This document shows positions 1-7,150 of a stretch of DNA of 64,000 nt, in pieces. Origin of the DNA: an uncultured Rhodopila sp. (lineage in GTDB: Bacteria; Pseudomonadota; Alphaproteobacteria; Acetobacterales; Acetobacteraceae); NCBI GenBank assembly GCA_903851415.1, contig CAINOE010000019.1, positions 167,732 through 231,731 of the forward strand, given 5' to 3'. Every line of letters begins with the position of its first letter. Position 1 is the first letter of the stretch. Below the pieces are notes generated by a model that ran no database searches, was not told the DNA's origin, and worked only from the letters and a program-made list of their open reading frames with translations. A program made the position numbers and the translations under genes.

Positions 1-112
1 CGGTTTTGATGCCGAACACGCGCTCCCCGGCGACGCGGGCGGCGATGCCGCCGACGGCTCCGGACGTGCGGGCGAGGCGACGGATTTCGCCGAACAGGTT
101 GCTACCGGACAT
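1..112 (-). CDS. ABC1/AarF/UbiB-family atypical kinase, N-terminus only
   Basis: The ATG lies at 110-112 and the frame stays open to the window edge, giving only the first 37 residues. They contain an Arg-rich helix followed by GGIAARVAGERVFGI, which resembles the N-terminal segment of ABC1/UbiB-like proteins just before their KxGQ kinase-like domain. These proteins bind ATP and act in ubiquinone biosynthesis or other membrane lipid processes. The catalytic part lies outside the window, so the call rests on a short motif. Confidence 0.55.
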   Translation of the reverse strand, partial: MSGSNLFGEIRRLARTSGAVGGIAARVAGERVFGIKT

Positions 113-366
113 TAGGGAAACGCGCTGAAAAGCTTGCCAGGGTCATCAGGTCACTCTCGTTCGGGGACGCATGAAGGATATCTGCCGCGCGTCCGCGATT
201 GCAACCCGCTATCCGGCGTTCGCCCTGGTCTCGATCGCTTCGGCCAGACGTTGTGGATCAACTTTGGTCCCGGCGCCAGCCCGTTCGGTGTGCGGCGCGA
301 TGATCGGCCGGAGTGTGCTTGTCGCCGGGCGCGGGTTGGCGGCCGGGCGGCCGCCCGGGGCGGGTT

Positions 367-693
367 TCACGGATTGGCATCGAAGATGTCGCGGGCGATG
401 TTGGCGGCGGACATGGCAGAGGGCCAGCCGGCGTAGAACGCGACGTGGGTGATCATTTCGGAGATTTCCGTCTGTGTCAGGCCGTTGTCGAGGGCGCGCT
501 GGAGGTGGCCTTTGAGCTGCTCCGGCCGGTAGGTGGCGGTGAGGACGGCGATGGTGATCAGGCTGCGGTCGCGTTTCGACAACTCAGGGCGTTCCCAGAT
601 GTCGCCGAACAGGACGTCGTCGGTGAGCTCGATCAGCTTGGGGACGGTGGCACGGACGCGGTCTCGGGGGGAGGGTGCGGGGGGTTGGGTCAT
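367..693 (-). CDS. Carboxymuconolactone decarboxylase (CMD) family protein
   Basis: 108 residues. The body matches the small all-helical CMD/AhpD-like fold: RDRSLITIAVLTA, then LKGHLQRALDNGLT and a terminal HVAFYAGWPSAM. The pairs of cysteines that make AhpD redox-active are absent, so it is nearer to the decarboxylase or unknown-substrate branch. The frame is open further upstream, but the ATG at 693 is preferred because GAGG sits about 12 bases before it and homology begins there. No operon partner is visible. Confidence 0.8.
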   Translation of the reverse strand: MTQPPAPSPRDRVRATVPKLIELTDDVLFGDIWERPELSKRDRSLITIAVLTATYRPEQLKGHLQRALDNGLTQTEISEMITHVAFYAGWPSAMSAANIARDIFDANP

Positions 694-1052
694 TTTGGGT
701 GTGTCCTCAGGTTGGGATTGGGCGGGGATTGGATACGATCGGGGTGGGGGAGTCCAATATTTACAGAGGCGGGACTTGAGGCGTTCAACGGCCACGTCTC
801 CCAAACGCCACCGTTTTCGTGACCGGCGTTGACAGTGGGACGACTTGTTGGCTGCCTTTGATCTTGTCGCTCGGCGAGCTGTCATGGCGGTCGTAGCGGT
901 GGCAAGCTGATGACGGCACGCGATACCTTGACTTTTTATCCGCATTCCACATAATTCCGGATATGGCGACTGACGTGGTGGGGATGCGGTATCCGAGTGG
1001 AAGTACTGGCCACATCAGGCGCTGGCTTATGACGCTAGATTAGGTGGTGAAA
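694..1052. other. Intergenic region between CMD gene and SIR2-STAND gene
   Basis: About 360 bases without a credible gene. The only structure recognised is a good sigma70-type promoter pointing at the SIR2-STAND gene (listed separately). Composition falls from GC-rich to AT-rich across the region, suggesting a border between core and acquired DNA. Confidence 0.5.
928..955 (+). promoter_or_regulatory. Sigma70-type promoter for the SIR2-STAND gene
   Basis: TTGACT at 928-933 and CATAAT at 950-955 are separated by 16 bases; each hexamer matches consensus at five of six positions. Predicted transcription would start near 962, leaving a leader of about 90 bases before the ATG at 1053. Strong near-consensus housekeeping promoters are uncommon in this GC-rich sequence. 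Confidence 0.6.
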
Positions 1053-3506
1053 ATGCCGACTTCGAGTTTCGACCCGCTCCACGCTGCAATCAAGCATGCT
1101 CTCGACGGTTCAGGGTTGCTGTTCGTCGGAGCCGGCGTGTCTTTCCTGTTGACCAACGCCGCGAAACGCCCGCTGCCAAATGGGATTGCTCTGAACAAAG
1201 CATTCCATAACGCCTGTGGTATCGACTACCCGAATTATACATTGGACCGTATCTCAGGCCACTATCTTAGGAAATTTGGCTCAATCAAGTTATACGACTT
1301 TTTGTGCGAAGAACTCATTGTCCAAACTGTCGACCCGGAATTGCAAGAGCTTTATAGGCTTGACTGGCAGCGGATTTATACAACTAACTACGATAACGCT
1401 ATTGAAATTTCCCGAAAAGGAATCAGCAATCCAGCGCCTCTTATACTTAATGATGCTCCGCGAAACATAGTTGGCGGAGCGACAATACATCTTAATGGCT
1501 CTATTAAGCGAGTTTCAGCCACTCGGATTTCAGACGATATTATCCTAACGGATGTCAGCTATGCATCGGATAGGCTAGTGCACAGCCCTTGGGCGCATGC
1601 TTTTCGATCGGATCTTCGTACAGCAAAGTCAATCATTTTTGTTGGCTATAGTCTTGCGGACCTAGATATTGCCAAAATCTTGATCGAAGATAGGTCGCTT
1701 AAGTCAAAAACTGTCTTTGTGATCGCACCCAACGCACCTGAGATCGATCGTGATGCGTTGGAGCACTACGGCATGGTCTATGCGACCGGCGTCAAAGTCC
1801 TGTTTGAAAAGATCCGAGAGATCCGTGGATCGCACCGTAGAGCTGACAAAATTGAGACATTTTCGAGTCTCAAAGAGCTTACGCCGGATGCGGAGCATTC
1901 TTCCGCCAACGCCGTCCGCGTCCTATATGACCAACTCATATTTGGCCTAATGCCGCTATCCCAAATTCTAACCGCAACGCCAGTATTCGGTGATACAAAG
2001 TACCTCGTCAAGCGCGTTGCAGTAGACCAGGCCTTTGACCGGTTGCGGCTAGGCTCGATGCGAGACACCATCATTACTGGAGAACTTGCCTGTGGCAAGA
2101 CTTTTGGAGCGATCCAGTTGGGCGTCCGGTTGCGCGAAGAGGGATATCGGGTCTTCATCGCCACGGCCCTGAGGGATCTAGAAAGAGAACTCCAACAAAT
2201 CTGCCGCATCGAGGGAAAGATCTGTATAATTTTCGATCAATACCGTACGTATCTGGACAACATAAAGACTTACGCCGATCAGCGCCCGCTTACCCACTGT
2301 ATGATTCTCACTGAGCGGCTAACGATTCACGAACTCCTAGGTGACGTAGCGATAGCGAGCGTCGGCGAAGGAACATGCCAAGTGACGGTTCTTGACCACT
2401 TGACACCGCCGGAGGCTGCCCATTTTGACGCTCTCATGAACTTCTTAGGATTGTGGGGAGAGTATGCCGGTCTTTCGAGCGCTCAACGTTTAAGGCGAAT
2501 AGACATCAACTTAGGGAACTCACTCTACCGCCTTCTCTTGGAAGCGATAAAGTCGAAGAAGGTACAAGATGATATCAGGGAGTTAATCGAACCGCTTAAG
2601 GGCGACGAGACAGCACTTCAGTTTTTTACAACGGCATTCATCTCTAATATTATCGGTGTTGATTTTTGGATAAATGATTGGCAAGACTATTATGATATCA
2701 GAAATGTGCGAGAGGTAATCCGAAAATTCAGCGCCCACCTCAGGCATTTCATGCTTATTGATGCCGCTAGCATAAGAATGCGGACAGGCCTAATCAGCGC
2801 ATATCTCCTACAACAATTTCTAGATAATGACCTTGTGCTTAAATGTCTTGTAAATATGTTTGCTCATTCTGTGAAAGTTGCTGAGGTCGACAAAGATTTT
2901 CGGCGGCTGTCCATCGAACTTGCAAAATATAGTACGATAGAGCCTCTCTTTAGAGATCCGCAAAAACTGGCCTTTCTGGTAAATTATTACGAGGAGATTA
3001 GAGAGTTTGGATCGACCAAAGACAGTGCCGACTACTGGTTGCAGTACGGCATCGCTTCCACTATATATGGGGACCTGGGTCGCGCGGAAACCGCCTTTAA
3101 AAACGCCTATTCCCGCGAAAGAAGCCACGCGTATCCCAATCTTACTCGAATCGACAACTACTTCTCGCGGTTTGAGATGCAGAAAGCGGTTCAAACAGGC
3201 GACAAAGAGGAGGCTTTCAGGCTCTTCAAAGCAGGCAGTGATCGGTTAGTCAAACAGATATTTCTTGATAACAATCGACACTATCCGTTCAAAACTGGTC
3301 GAGCTTTTTCCGACATAGCTGCAAAACACTATGCGTCCTGGTCACCACAACAACAAAGTGCATTCGTATCTATGGCTCGATCGATCCGCGAGAAAGCGCA
3401 GGCTTGGAAGAAATCGAATCGGGTCGGCAGTGCCGACGTGGAGATCCTCATCCGCGAAACAGGACAACTGCTTACACAAATAAGTACCAAGCATTCTCAC
3501 TCCTAG
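1053..3506 (+). CDS. SIR2-domain STAND-type P-loop NTPase, candidate anti-phage defence protein
   Basis: 817 residues from the ATG at 1053. That start is chosen because AGGTGG ends 5 bases before it; a GTG at 1044 is in frame but overlaps this site. N-terminal SIR2-like domain (about 10-255): FVGAGVS (24-30), TTNYD (110-114), the HLNG histidine (146) and FVGYSLADLDI (196-206). Then comes a P-loop NTPase: Walker A GELACGKT (343-350), Walker B ICIIFD (390-395) and an ILTER sensor-like strand (418-422). The C-terminus is helical with at least one TPR-like unit (about 661-692). SIR2 effectors fused to STAND ATPases (Avs5-like) and related Sir2 proteins abort infection by NAD+ depletion; that role here is inferred. 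Codon use is far more AT-rich than in neighbours, suggesting transfer. It stands alone behind its own promoter. Confidence 0.85.
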   Translation: MPTSSFDPLHAAIKHALDGSGLLFVGAGVSFLLTNAAKRPLPNGIALNKAFHNACGIDYPNYTLDRISGHYLRKFGSIKLYDFLCEELIVQTVDPELQELYRLDWQRIYTTNYDNAIEISRKGISNPAPLILNDAPRNIVGGATIHLNGSIKRVSATRISDDIILTDVSYASDRLVHSPWAHAFRSDLRTAKSIIFVGYSLADLDIAKILIEDRSLKSKTVFVIAPNAPEIDRDALEHYGMVYATGVKVLFEKIREIRGSHRRADKIETFSSLKELTPDAEHSSANAVRVLYDQLIFGLMPLSQILTATPVFGDTKYLVKRVAVDQAFDRLRLGSMRDTIITGELACGKTFGAIQLGVRLREEGYRVFIATALRDLERELQQICRIEGKICIIFDQYRTYLDNIKTYADQRPLTHCMILTERLTIHELLGDVAIASVGEGTCQVTVLDHLTPPEAAHFDALMNFLGLWGEYAGLSSAQRLRRIDINLGNSLYRLLLEAIKSKKVQDDIRELIEPLKGDETALQFFTTAFISNIIGVDFWINDWQDYYDIRNVREVIRKFSAHLRHFMLIDAASIRMRTGLISAYLLQQFLDNDLVLKCLVNMFAHSVKVAEVDKDFRRLSIELAKYSTIEPLFRDPQKLAFLVNYYEEIREFGSTKDSADYWLQYGIASTIYGDLGRAETAFKNAYSRERSHAYPNLTRIDNYFSRFEMQKAVQTGDKEEAFRLFKAGSDRLVKQIFLDNNRHYPFKTGRAFSDIAAKHYASWSPQQQSAFVSMARSIREKAQAWKKSNRVGSADVEILIRETGQLLTQISTKHSHS

Positions 3507-3702
3507 GCGTCGCGATTGCTTGGGCGCTTGTGCGTCACTGTGGTTATGGCGGATAGAATGATCATCCCGCTTGTTGTCGCAACCTCGAAAACATTCGCTC
3601 TTGGAGAAAGAGGCAGAGCGGTATGACGGATGGCACAGAAACTCTGTTCGCGCTCCACCGCCTCAACCAGCCGGGCGTCACTTTTCTAGACCTATCCAGC
3701 CC

Positions 3703-4110
3703 TTACCCCCCAACCGCCTTCCGCGGCCGTCCTCCCTTCGCCCCATTCTCCCGTGCCGCCGCAGCCTTGGCTGGAGACGTCGCCTGCCCCGCCCGCCGGG
3801 CCATATACGCCTTCGTCCCGAACAGCCCGGCAAGCAGCCCCGGCACAGACAGATCGGCGTCGAGTGCCTCCCAGTGCAGCCCGTAGCCCGCCCCCAGCAG
3901 TTCCACCCCGGCAAGCTGATCGTCCGTCGCCGTCTCGAGTCCCTCCGCCAGGTGCGGCGGGAAGGCAAAAGTGCATCCATTCGTCAGGTCCACGATGATC
4001 CGGCGCAGCCGGCGATCATAGCGCACGGCCCGGGCGCGCGGCTCGTTGACGGCAGCCAGCCTCCCCCGTTCGGTCGCAGCGTCGATCTGTGCGTCAGTCA
4101 AATCAGCCAT
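3703..4110 (-). CDS. DUF2442 domain protein
   Basis: 135 residues. The central segment (RAVRYDRRLRRIIVDLTNG, then FPPHLAEGLETA) is the DUF2442 pattern, a small fold of unknown function often encoded beside DUF4160. The C-terminus is basic and ends ARENGAKGGRPRK, resembling a DNA-contacting tail. The ATG at 4110 lies inside the upstream DUF4160 gene (8-base overlap), so the two are translationally coupled. Such pairs have been suggested to be toxin-antitoxin-like; no function is shown here. Confidence 0.75.
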   Translation of the reverse strand: MADLTDAQIDAATERGRLAAVNEPRARAVRYDRRLRRIIVDLTNGCTFAFPPHLAEGLETATDDQLAGVELLGAGYGLHWEALDADLSVPGLLAGLFGTKAYMARRAGQATSPAKAAAARENGAKGGRPRKAVGG

Positions 4111-4342
4111 GGATATCCTCCCACCTTGCGAGCAGAAAGTCTTGCTGCTCAACGACAACTTGCATGGCCCGGCGGACCTCGCCCCGGTCCATGCCCTCGG
4201 ACCAAACCAACTCCGCGGTCCCGCCGGCACTCCGGAGATTGATCTTGGCCTGGCCATCACCGAAGACGTGCACATGGGCCGGTTGATGATCATCGGAAAA
4301 GATGATCACCCGCAAACCGCGGGCACGAAGAACGGTGACCAT
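4103..4342 (-). CDS. DUF4160 domain protein
   Basis: 79 residues with the DUF4160 signature: an N-terminal strand GLRVIIFSDDHQPAHVHV, then GDGQAKINL, and a helix ending FLLARWEDIHG. DUF4160 proteins are small, function unknown, and commonly sit upstream of DUF2442 genes as here. Overlap of 8 bases with the DUF2442 gene indicates one transcript. Whether the pair is a toxin-antitoxin system or another kind of two-gene module cannot be decided from sequence. Confidence 0.75.
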   Translation of the reverse strand: MVTVLRARGLRVIIFSDDHQPAHVHVFGDGQAKINLRSAGGTAELVWSEGMDRGEVRRAMQVVVEQQDFLLARWEDIHG

Positions 4343-4431
4343 TGACGCAGATAACCTATCGCGATGGGTTTTTCAAGGTCCTGGTTTGCCGGGCGCCCGC
4401 ATGGAGACTATCGCAAGAACCTCATAGACCG

Positions 4432-4459
4432 GTGACAGACGCTGTAATCCCGATATAAT
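4432..4459 (+). promoter_or_regulatory. Promoter of the decayed Xre-RES module
   Basis: GTGACA at 4432-4437, 16 bases of spacer, and an exact TATAAT at 4454-4459, 34 bases before the antitoxin GTG. The promoter looks intact although the genes behind it are broken. Confidence 0.55.
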
Positions 4460-4492
4460 CACTATGTCCGGAGAAAAACCAGAGGCACGCCG

Positions 4493-4857
4493 GTGACCGC
4501 AGACGATACCTTTCTCAGCAACGTCTTCAGCACCGACGGCACGATCGAACCCGATCGCCTTGGCGCGGCACTCCGCGTCACCAAGACCGAACTGGCCGCC
4601 GCATCCGGCCTCTCACGCGATGCCGTGTCCAAGACGCGGCGCCTGCAAGCCCCGGCCACGCAAACGCGCCTGCGAGAAGTTGCCGAGACCATCAACCGCA
4701 TCCTGCCCCGGGCGGCTCCGTGCAACAGGCTTTGGTTTGGTACCGGTCTCAGCCGATCCCGGCGTTCGGCGACCAGACGGCGGAGGATCTGCTGCGGGCC
4801 GGGCGGTCGGACCACCTGAGACGCCACCTCGCCGGGATCGCCACCGGCGGATATGCG
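4493..4857 (+). pseudogene. Broken Xre/MbcA/ParS-type antitoxin
   Basis: The first part (from GTG 4493 to about 4713) encodes a helix-turn-helix antitoxin N-terminus: IEPDRLGAALRVTKTELA, then GLSRDAVSK. The C-terminal toxin-binding segment (WYRSQPIPAFGDQTAEDLL, then HLAGIATGGYA) continues in a different frame from about 4715, so one frameshift near 4713 separates the halves. No stop follows GGYA, where family members normally end. An intact antitoxin would repress its operon and neutralise the RES toxin encoded next. Confidence 0.75.
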
Positions 4858-5362
4858 CGAGGCCGATCGGCTTCGTCTACCGGGCGCACAATCCGCGTTG
4901 GGCCTTCGCACCGGTCTCCGGCCTCGGCGCCGCCTCGACCGGGGGCCGCTTCAACCCCCCGGCATGCCGGCGCTCCACACCAGCCGGCGGTTGGAGACCG
5001 CGTGGCTCGAGGCGCAGCAGGGCTTTCCGTTCAAGGCGCTGCCGATGCCGCTGTGCGCGTATGAGATAGACTGCGAGGCCCTCCTCGACCTGACCGGCCC
5101 GGGCATTCTGGCGGCGCATGCGATCACCCCGGGCGACCTCGCCTGCCGATGGAAGGACCTGGCCACGCGCGGGACCAGGCCGCCAACATGGCAGCTCGCC
5201 GAGCGTCTTGTCGCGAATGCCGCCCCTGAGTCCGAAAACACCCCGCCCCTGCCCCCGGCCAACGACGAAACGCCATCCCCACTTCCGGACAGTATCGGAA
5301 CAAGTATGCGTGACGCACCCGCGAACGAGAAACCTGAAGCCGAAACCGGCGCTCATTCGTAG
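4853..5362 (+). pseudogene. Broken RES-domain toxin
   Basis: RES toxins degrade NAD+. Recognisable pieces are GFVYRAHNPRWAFAPVSG and GGRFNPP in one frame (about 4869-4960), then PGMPALHTSRRLETAWLEAQ and FKALPMPLCAYEID in the next (from about 4958). The shift falls in a run of six Cs (4955-4960) where seven would restore the frame. Homology runs to RGTRPPTWQLAERL and is then replaced by an unrelated Pro/Glu-rich tail, so the C-terminal core is missing. The junction with the antitoxin is also damaged. An assembly error could explain the C-run but not the missing end. Confidence 0.7.
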
Positions 5363-5393
5363 TCACTCGCTGAAATACGCTTGTCGGACACCC

Positions 5394-5455
5394 GTCACTC
5401 TGACTAGAGTGACATTGCACGAAACCAGTCCTTGCGACTCGTTCGTTGTGCAATG
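5394..5455. promoter_or_regulatory. Two perfect palindromes upstream of a small membrane protein gene
   Basis: GTCACTCT (5394-5401) and AGAGTGAC (5406-5413) form an 8-base inverted repeat with a 4-base spacer. Immediately after, CATTGCAC (5413-5420) pairs with GTGCAATG (5448-5455). They could be an operator followed by a transcript hairpin. The regulator is unknown. Confidence 0.35.
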
Positions 5456-5488
5456 CACTGCGCGCTCTGAAGAAGAGGGAACTGAAAC

Positions 5489-5692
5489 ATGTTGTTTGGT
5501 CTGCCCGCCTACATCGACTTCGCGATCCGCATGGCCTTCACTATAAGCCTGCTTTACGTCCTGTATGCCTGGCTGGATTATCTGTACAGAGGCAACAACC
5601 GCTACCCGAAACTTTTCGGGGCGCTCGATCGCTGGACGACCCTGCTGCTCAGCGCTCTATTGCTGCAGCCGTTTCGCCGCAAGCAGGACTAA
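5489..5692 (+). CDS. Small hydrophobic protein of unknown function
   Basis: 67 residues. One clear membrane helix (about 12-32, AFTISLLYVLYAWL) is followed by a loop with Arg/Asn/Tyr and a second, amphipathic hydrophobic helix (about 46-60), ending in a basic tail FRRKQD. AGAGGGAA lies just upstream of the ATG as ribosome binding site, and a strong terminator follows 70 bases after the stop, so it behaves as a single-gene unit. No family recognised. Confidence 0.55.
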   Translation: MLFGLPAYIDFAIRMAFTISLLYVLYAWLDYLYRGNNRYPKLFGALDRWTTLLLSALLLQPFRRKQD

Positions 5693-5761
5693 ACCGCGGC
5701 TCCCTCACTCGGCGCTCGCGGATTGTATAGTCTGAAACAACGCGATCCTGGCGTGAGAACT

Positions 5762-5789
5762 AAAACGGGACGCCAGGCGTCCCGTTTTT
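5762..5789. terminator. Rho-independent terminator, usable on both strands
   Basis: Thirteen-base self-complementary arms (AAAACGGGACGCC and GGCGTCCCGTTTT) followed by TTTTT on the plus strand and preceded by AAAA for the minus strand. It ends the small membrane protein transcript. Confidence 0.8.
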
Positions 5790-5983
5790 GATTCCATCCG
5801 TCCGCCGGCCAAAGATCGTCCACAACAATGTCCCGTCGGCGTGACGGCTGGCGACCTCATCATAGCAGAACGCGCTAATGCCTCCCTGCCGTTGACACGA
5901 CCGTGCAACCTCCCTGTTATGTGGTATGGTGCTCGCCCTCAAATCGGAAGGTTCGCGCCGGCCGTGGATTGCAATACTCACAC

Positions 5984-6012
5984 AAAAGTTGCCCGGTGAA
6001 CCACCGGGCAAC
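5984..6012 (-). terminator. Terminator downstream of tspO
   Basis: GTTGCCCGGTG (5988-5998) and CACCGGGCAAC (6002-6012) are a perfect 11-base stem with a 3-base loop. Read on the minus strand the stem is followed by TTTTGTGT. It lies 69 bases past the tspO stop. Confidence 0.65.
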
Positions 6013-6080
6013 CAAAGTGCCGCCAGACGGAAGAGGCGCCCCGCGAGCCCCGGCGCGCCCCCCGAACCCAAACGCTCACC

Positions 6081-6596
6081 TTACTGAGCCGACCGCGACT
6101 CCCACGCCGATGTGGCATTCATCCCGAACGGCGGATTGATCCGCACCACCGTCCGATTGAGATAAGCCGCGAATGAAACCCAGCACAGGTAAGGCACCAG
6201 CAACAAACTCGCGGTCTGCGATATCGGCCAGAGCACCGCCATCGGCGCCAGCACTGACAGCCACAGAACCGGCACCTCCATCAGCGCCCAATCCGGACGC
6301 CGCAGCGTGAAGAAAAGCGGGCTCCAGACGATATTCGCCAATCCGTTCACCACGAACAGGCCGATGACCAGCAGGCGCATGTCCTCATTCGGAGCGTCCC
6401 GCAGCCCGAGATACAGCGACCATCCCGCAAGCGCGAAAATAACCGACCACGCCGGCCCGAACGCCCAATCGGGCGGCTGCCAGGACGGCTTCTTCAACAC
6501 CTCCCGGTACCAGGCTGTTCGGCTGTCGGTCAGGAACGCGCCCGCAGCCGCGACCACCACACCCCAGACCACGGCGATAACAAGATATGTGTTCAC
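6081..6596 (-). CDS. tspO: TspO/MBR family tryptophan-rich sensory protein
   Basis: 171 residues with five predicted membrane helices and many tryptophans. WYREVLKKPSWQPPDWAFGPAWSV is the family hallmark (split here by position: about 29-52), and NGLANIVWSPLFF marks the third helix. TspO binds tetrapyrroles and, in purple bacteria such as Rhodobacter, helps tune pigment gene expression to oxygen. That fits with bchO being the next gene, although the two are divergent and separated by a 550-base gap. Confidence 0.9.
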   Translation of the reverse strand: MNTYLVIAVVWGVVVAAAGAFLTDSRTAWYREVLKKPSWQPPDWAFGPAWSVIFALAGWSLYLGLRDAPNEDMRLLVIGLFVVNGLANIVWSPLFFTLRRPDWALMEVPVLWLSVLAPMAVLWPISQTASLLLVPYLCWVSFAAYLNRTVVRINPPFGMNATSAWESRSAQ

Positions 6597-6836
6597 GCAT
6601 CAACCTCCTCGATTCCTGCGACGATTGGTTAGCCGGCCGCCCCGATGCGTCTGGCGAGCCTGAAAGGGTGAAATTCCCTTTCGGACCCGACGACGCCCTC
6701 AACGACGTCTCTCCGGCGGTTCATCCCGAGGTGGGAAGCATTCATCGGCTGTTAACTGCGCCCTCGCGCCGGGTTGTTTCAAGAAAACTTGTACCCGGGC
6801 GCACCGTGTCTCGCCTGGAGCACGCGCCCGCCCGAA

Positions 6837-6855
6837 GTGTCAACAAATTTGACAC
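6837..6855. promoter_or_regulatory. Palindromic operator candidate upstream of bchO (site 1)
   Basis: GTGTCAA and TTGACAC are perfect 7-base inverted repeats around CAAAT. The core reads TGT-N11-ACA, one base shorter than the TGT-N12-ACA recognised by PpsR/CrtJ photosynthesis repressors. It may be such a site or that of another dimeric regulator. Confidence 0.4.
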
Positions 6856-6992
6856 GGCGCATGTCATGCCGGCCGAAGTATCGTTGCAATAGCTCACTGC
6901 GACCCGGCCAATATCAACGCCTTCCGCCCCTCCGTCATTTCTCTGGAATCCCGCCACGCCTCCCGCAAGGTCTTGATACCGACAATCGTTCG

Positions 6993-7017
6993 TGACACCT
7001 GTCAGATGAACTTGACC
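6993..7017. promoter_or_regulatory. Palindromic operator candidate upstream of bchO (site 2)
   Basis: TGACACCTGTCA (6993-7004) is a perfect palindrome. Overlapping it, TGTCA-N8-TGACC (7000-7017) has the TGT-N12-AC(A) spacing of PpsR/CrtJ sites with one mismatch. The site is about 135 bases before the bchO start. Confidence 0.4.
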
Positions 7018-7150
7018 ACGTAACGTTGATGCACCGCCCGCCGAACGGAAAGCATCGACACAGTGTTCGGACACTGCCGGCGGACTTCCCCCAAAGCAGC
7101 GAAGAGTCGCGGAGGCGTCAAAACCGGCATTTGCATAAGGACTATCGCCG

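Larger units (their letters stand above)
6597..7150. other. Divergent intergenic region between tspO and bchO
   Basis: No credible gene in about 550 bases. It holds two groups of TGTCA/TGACA palindromes (listed separately) and should contain the promoters of both tspO and bchO. The strand-specific ORFs here show no family features. Confidence 0.5.

Noticed and set aside
343..358. 16-base palindrome CCGGGCGGCCGCCCGG downstream of the CMD gene
   Set aside because: Perfect but pure GC and no T-run on either strand; palindromes of this composition arise by chance in such DNA.
3571..4242. Long plus-strand frame across the DUF2442 gene
   Set aside because: Pro/Arg-rich, no family features, and overlaps the well-supported minus-strand DUF2442/DUF4160 pair.
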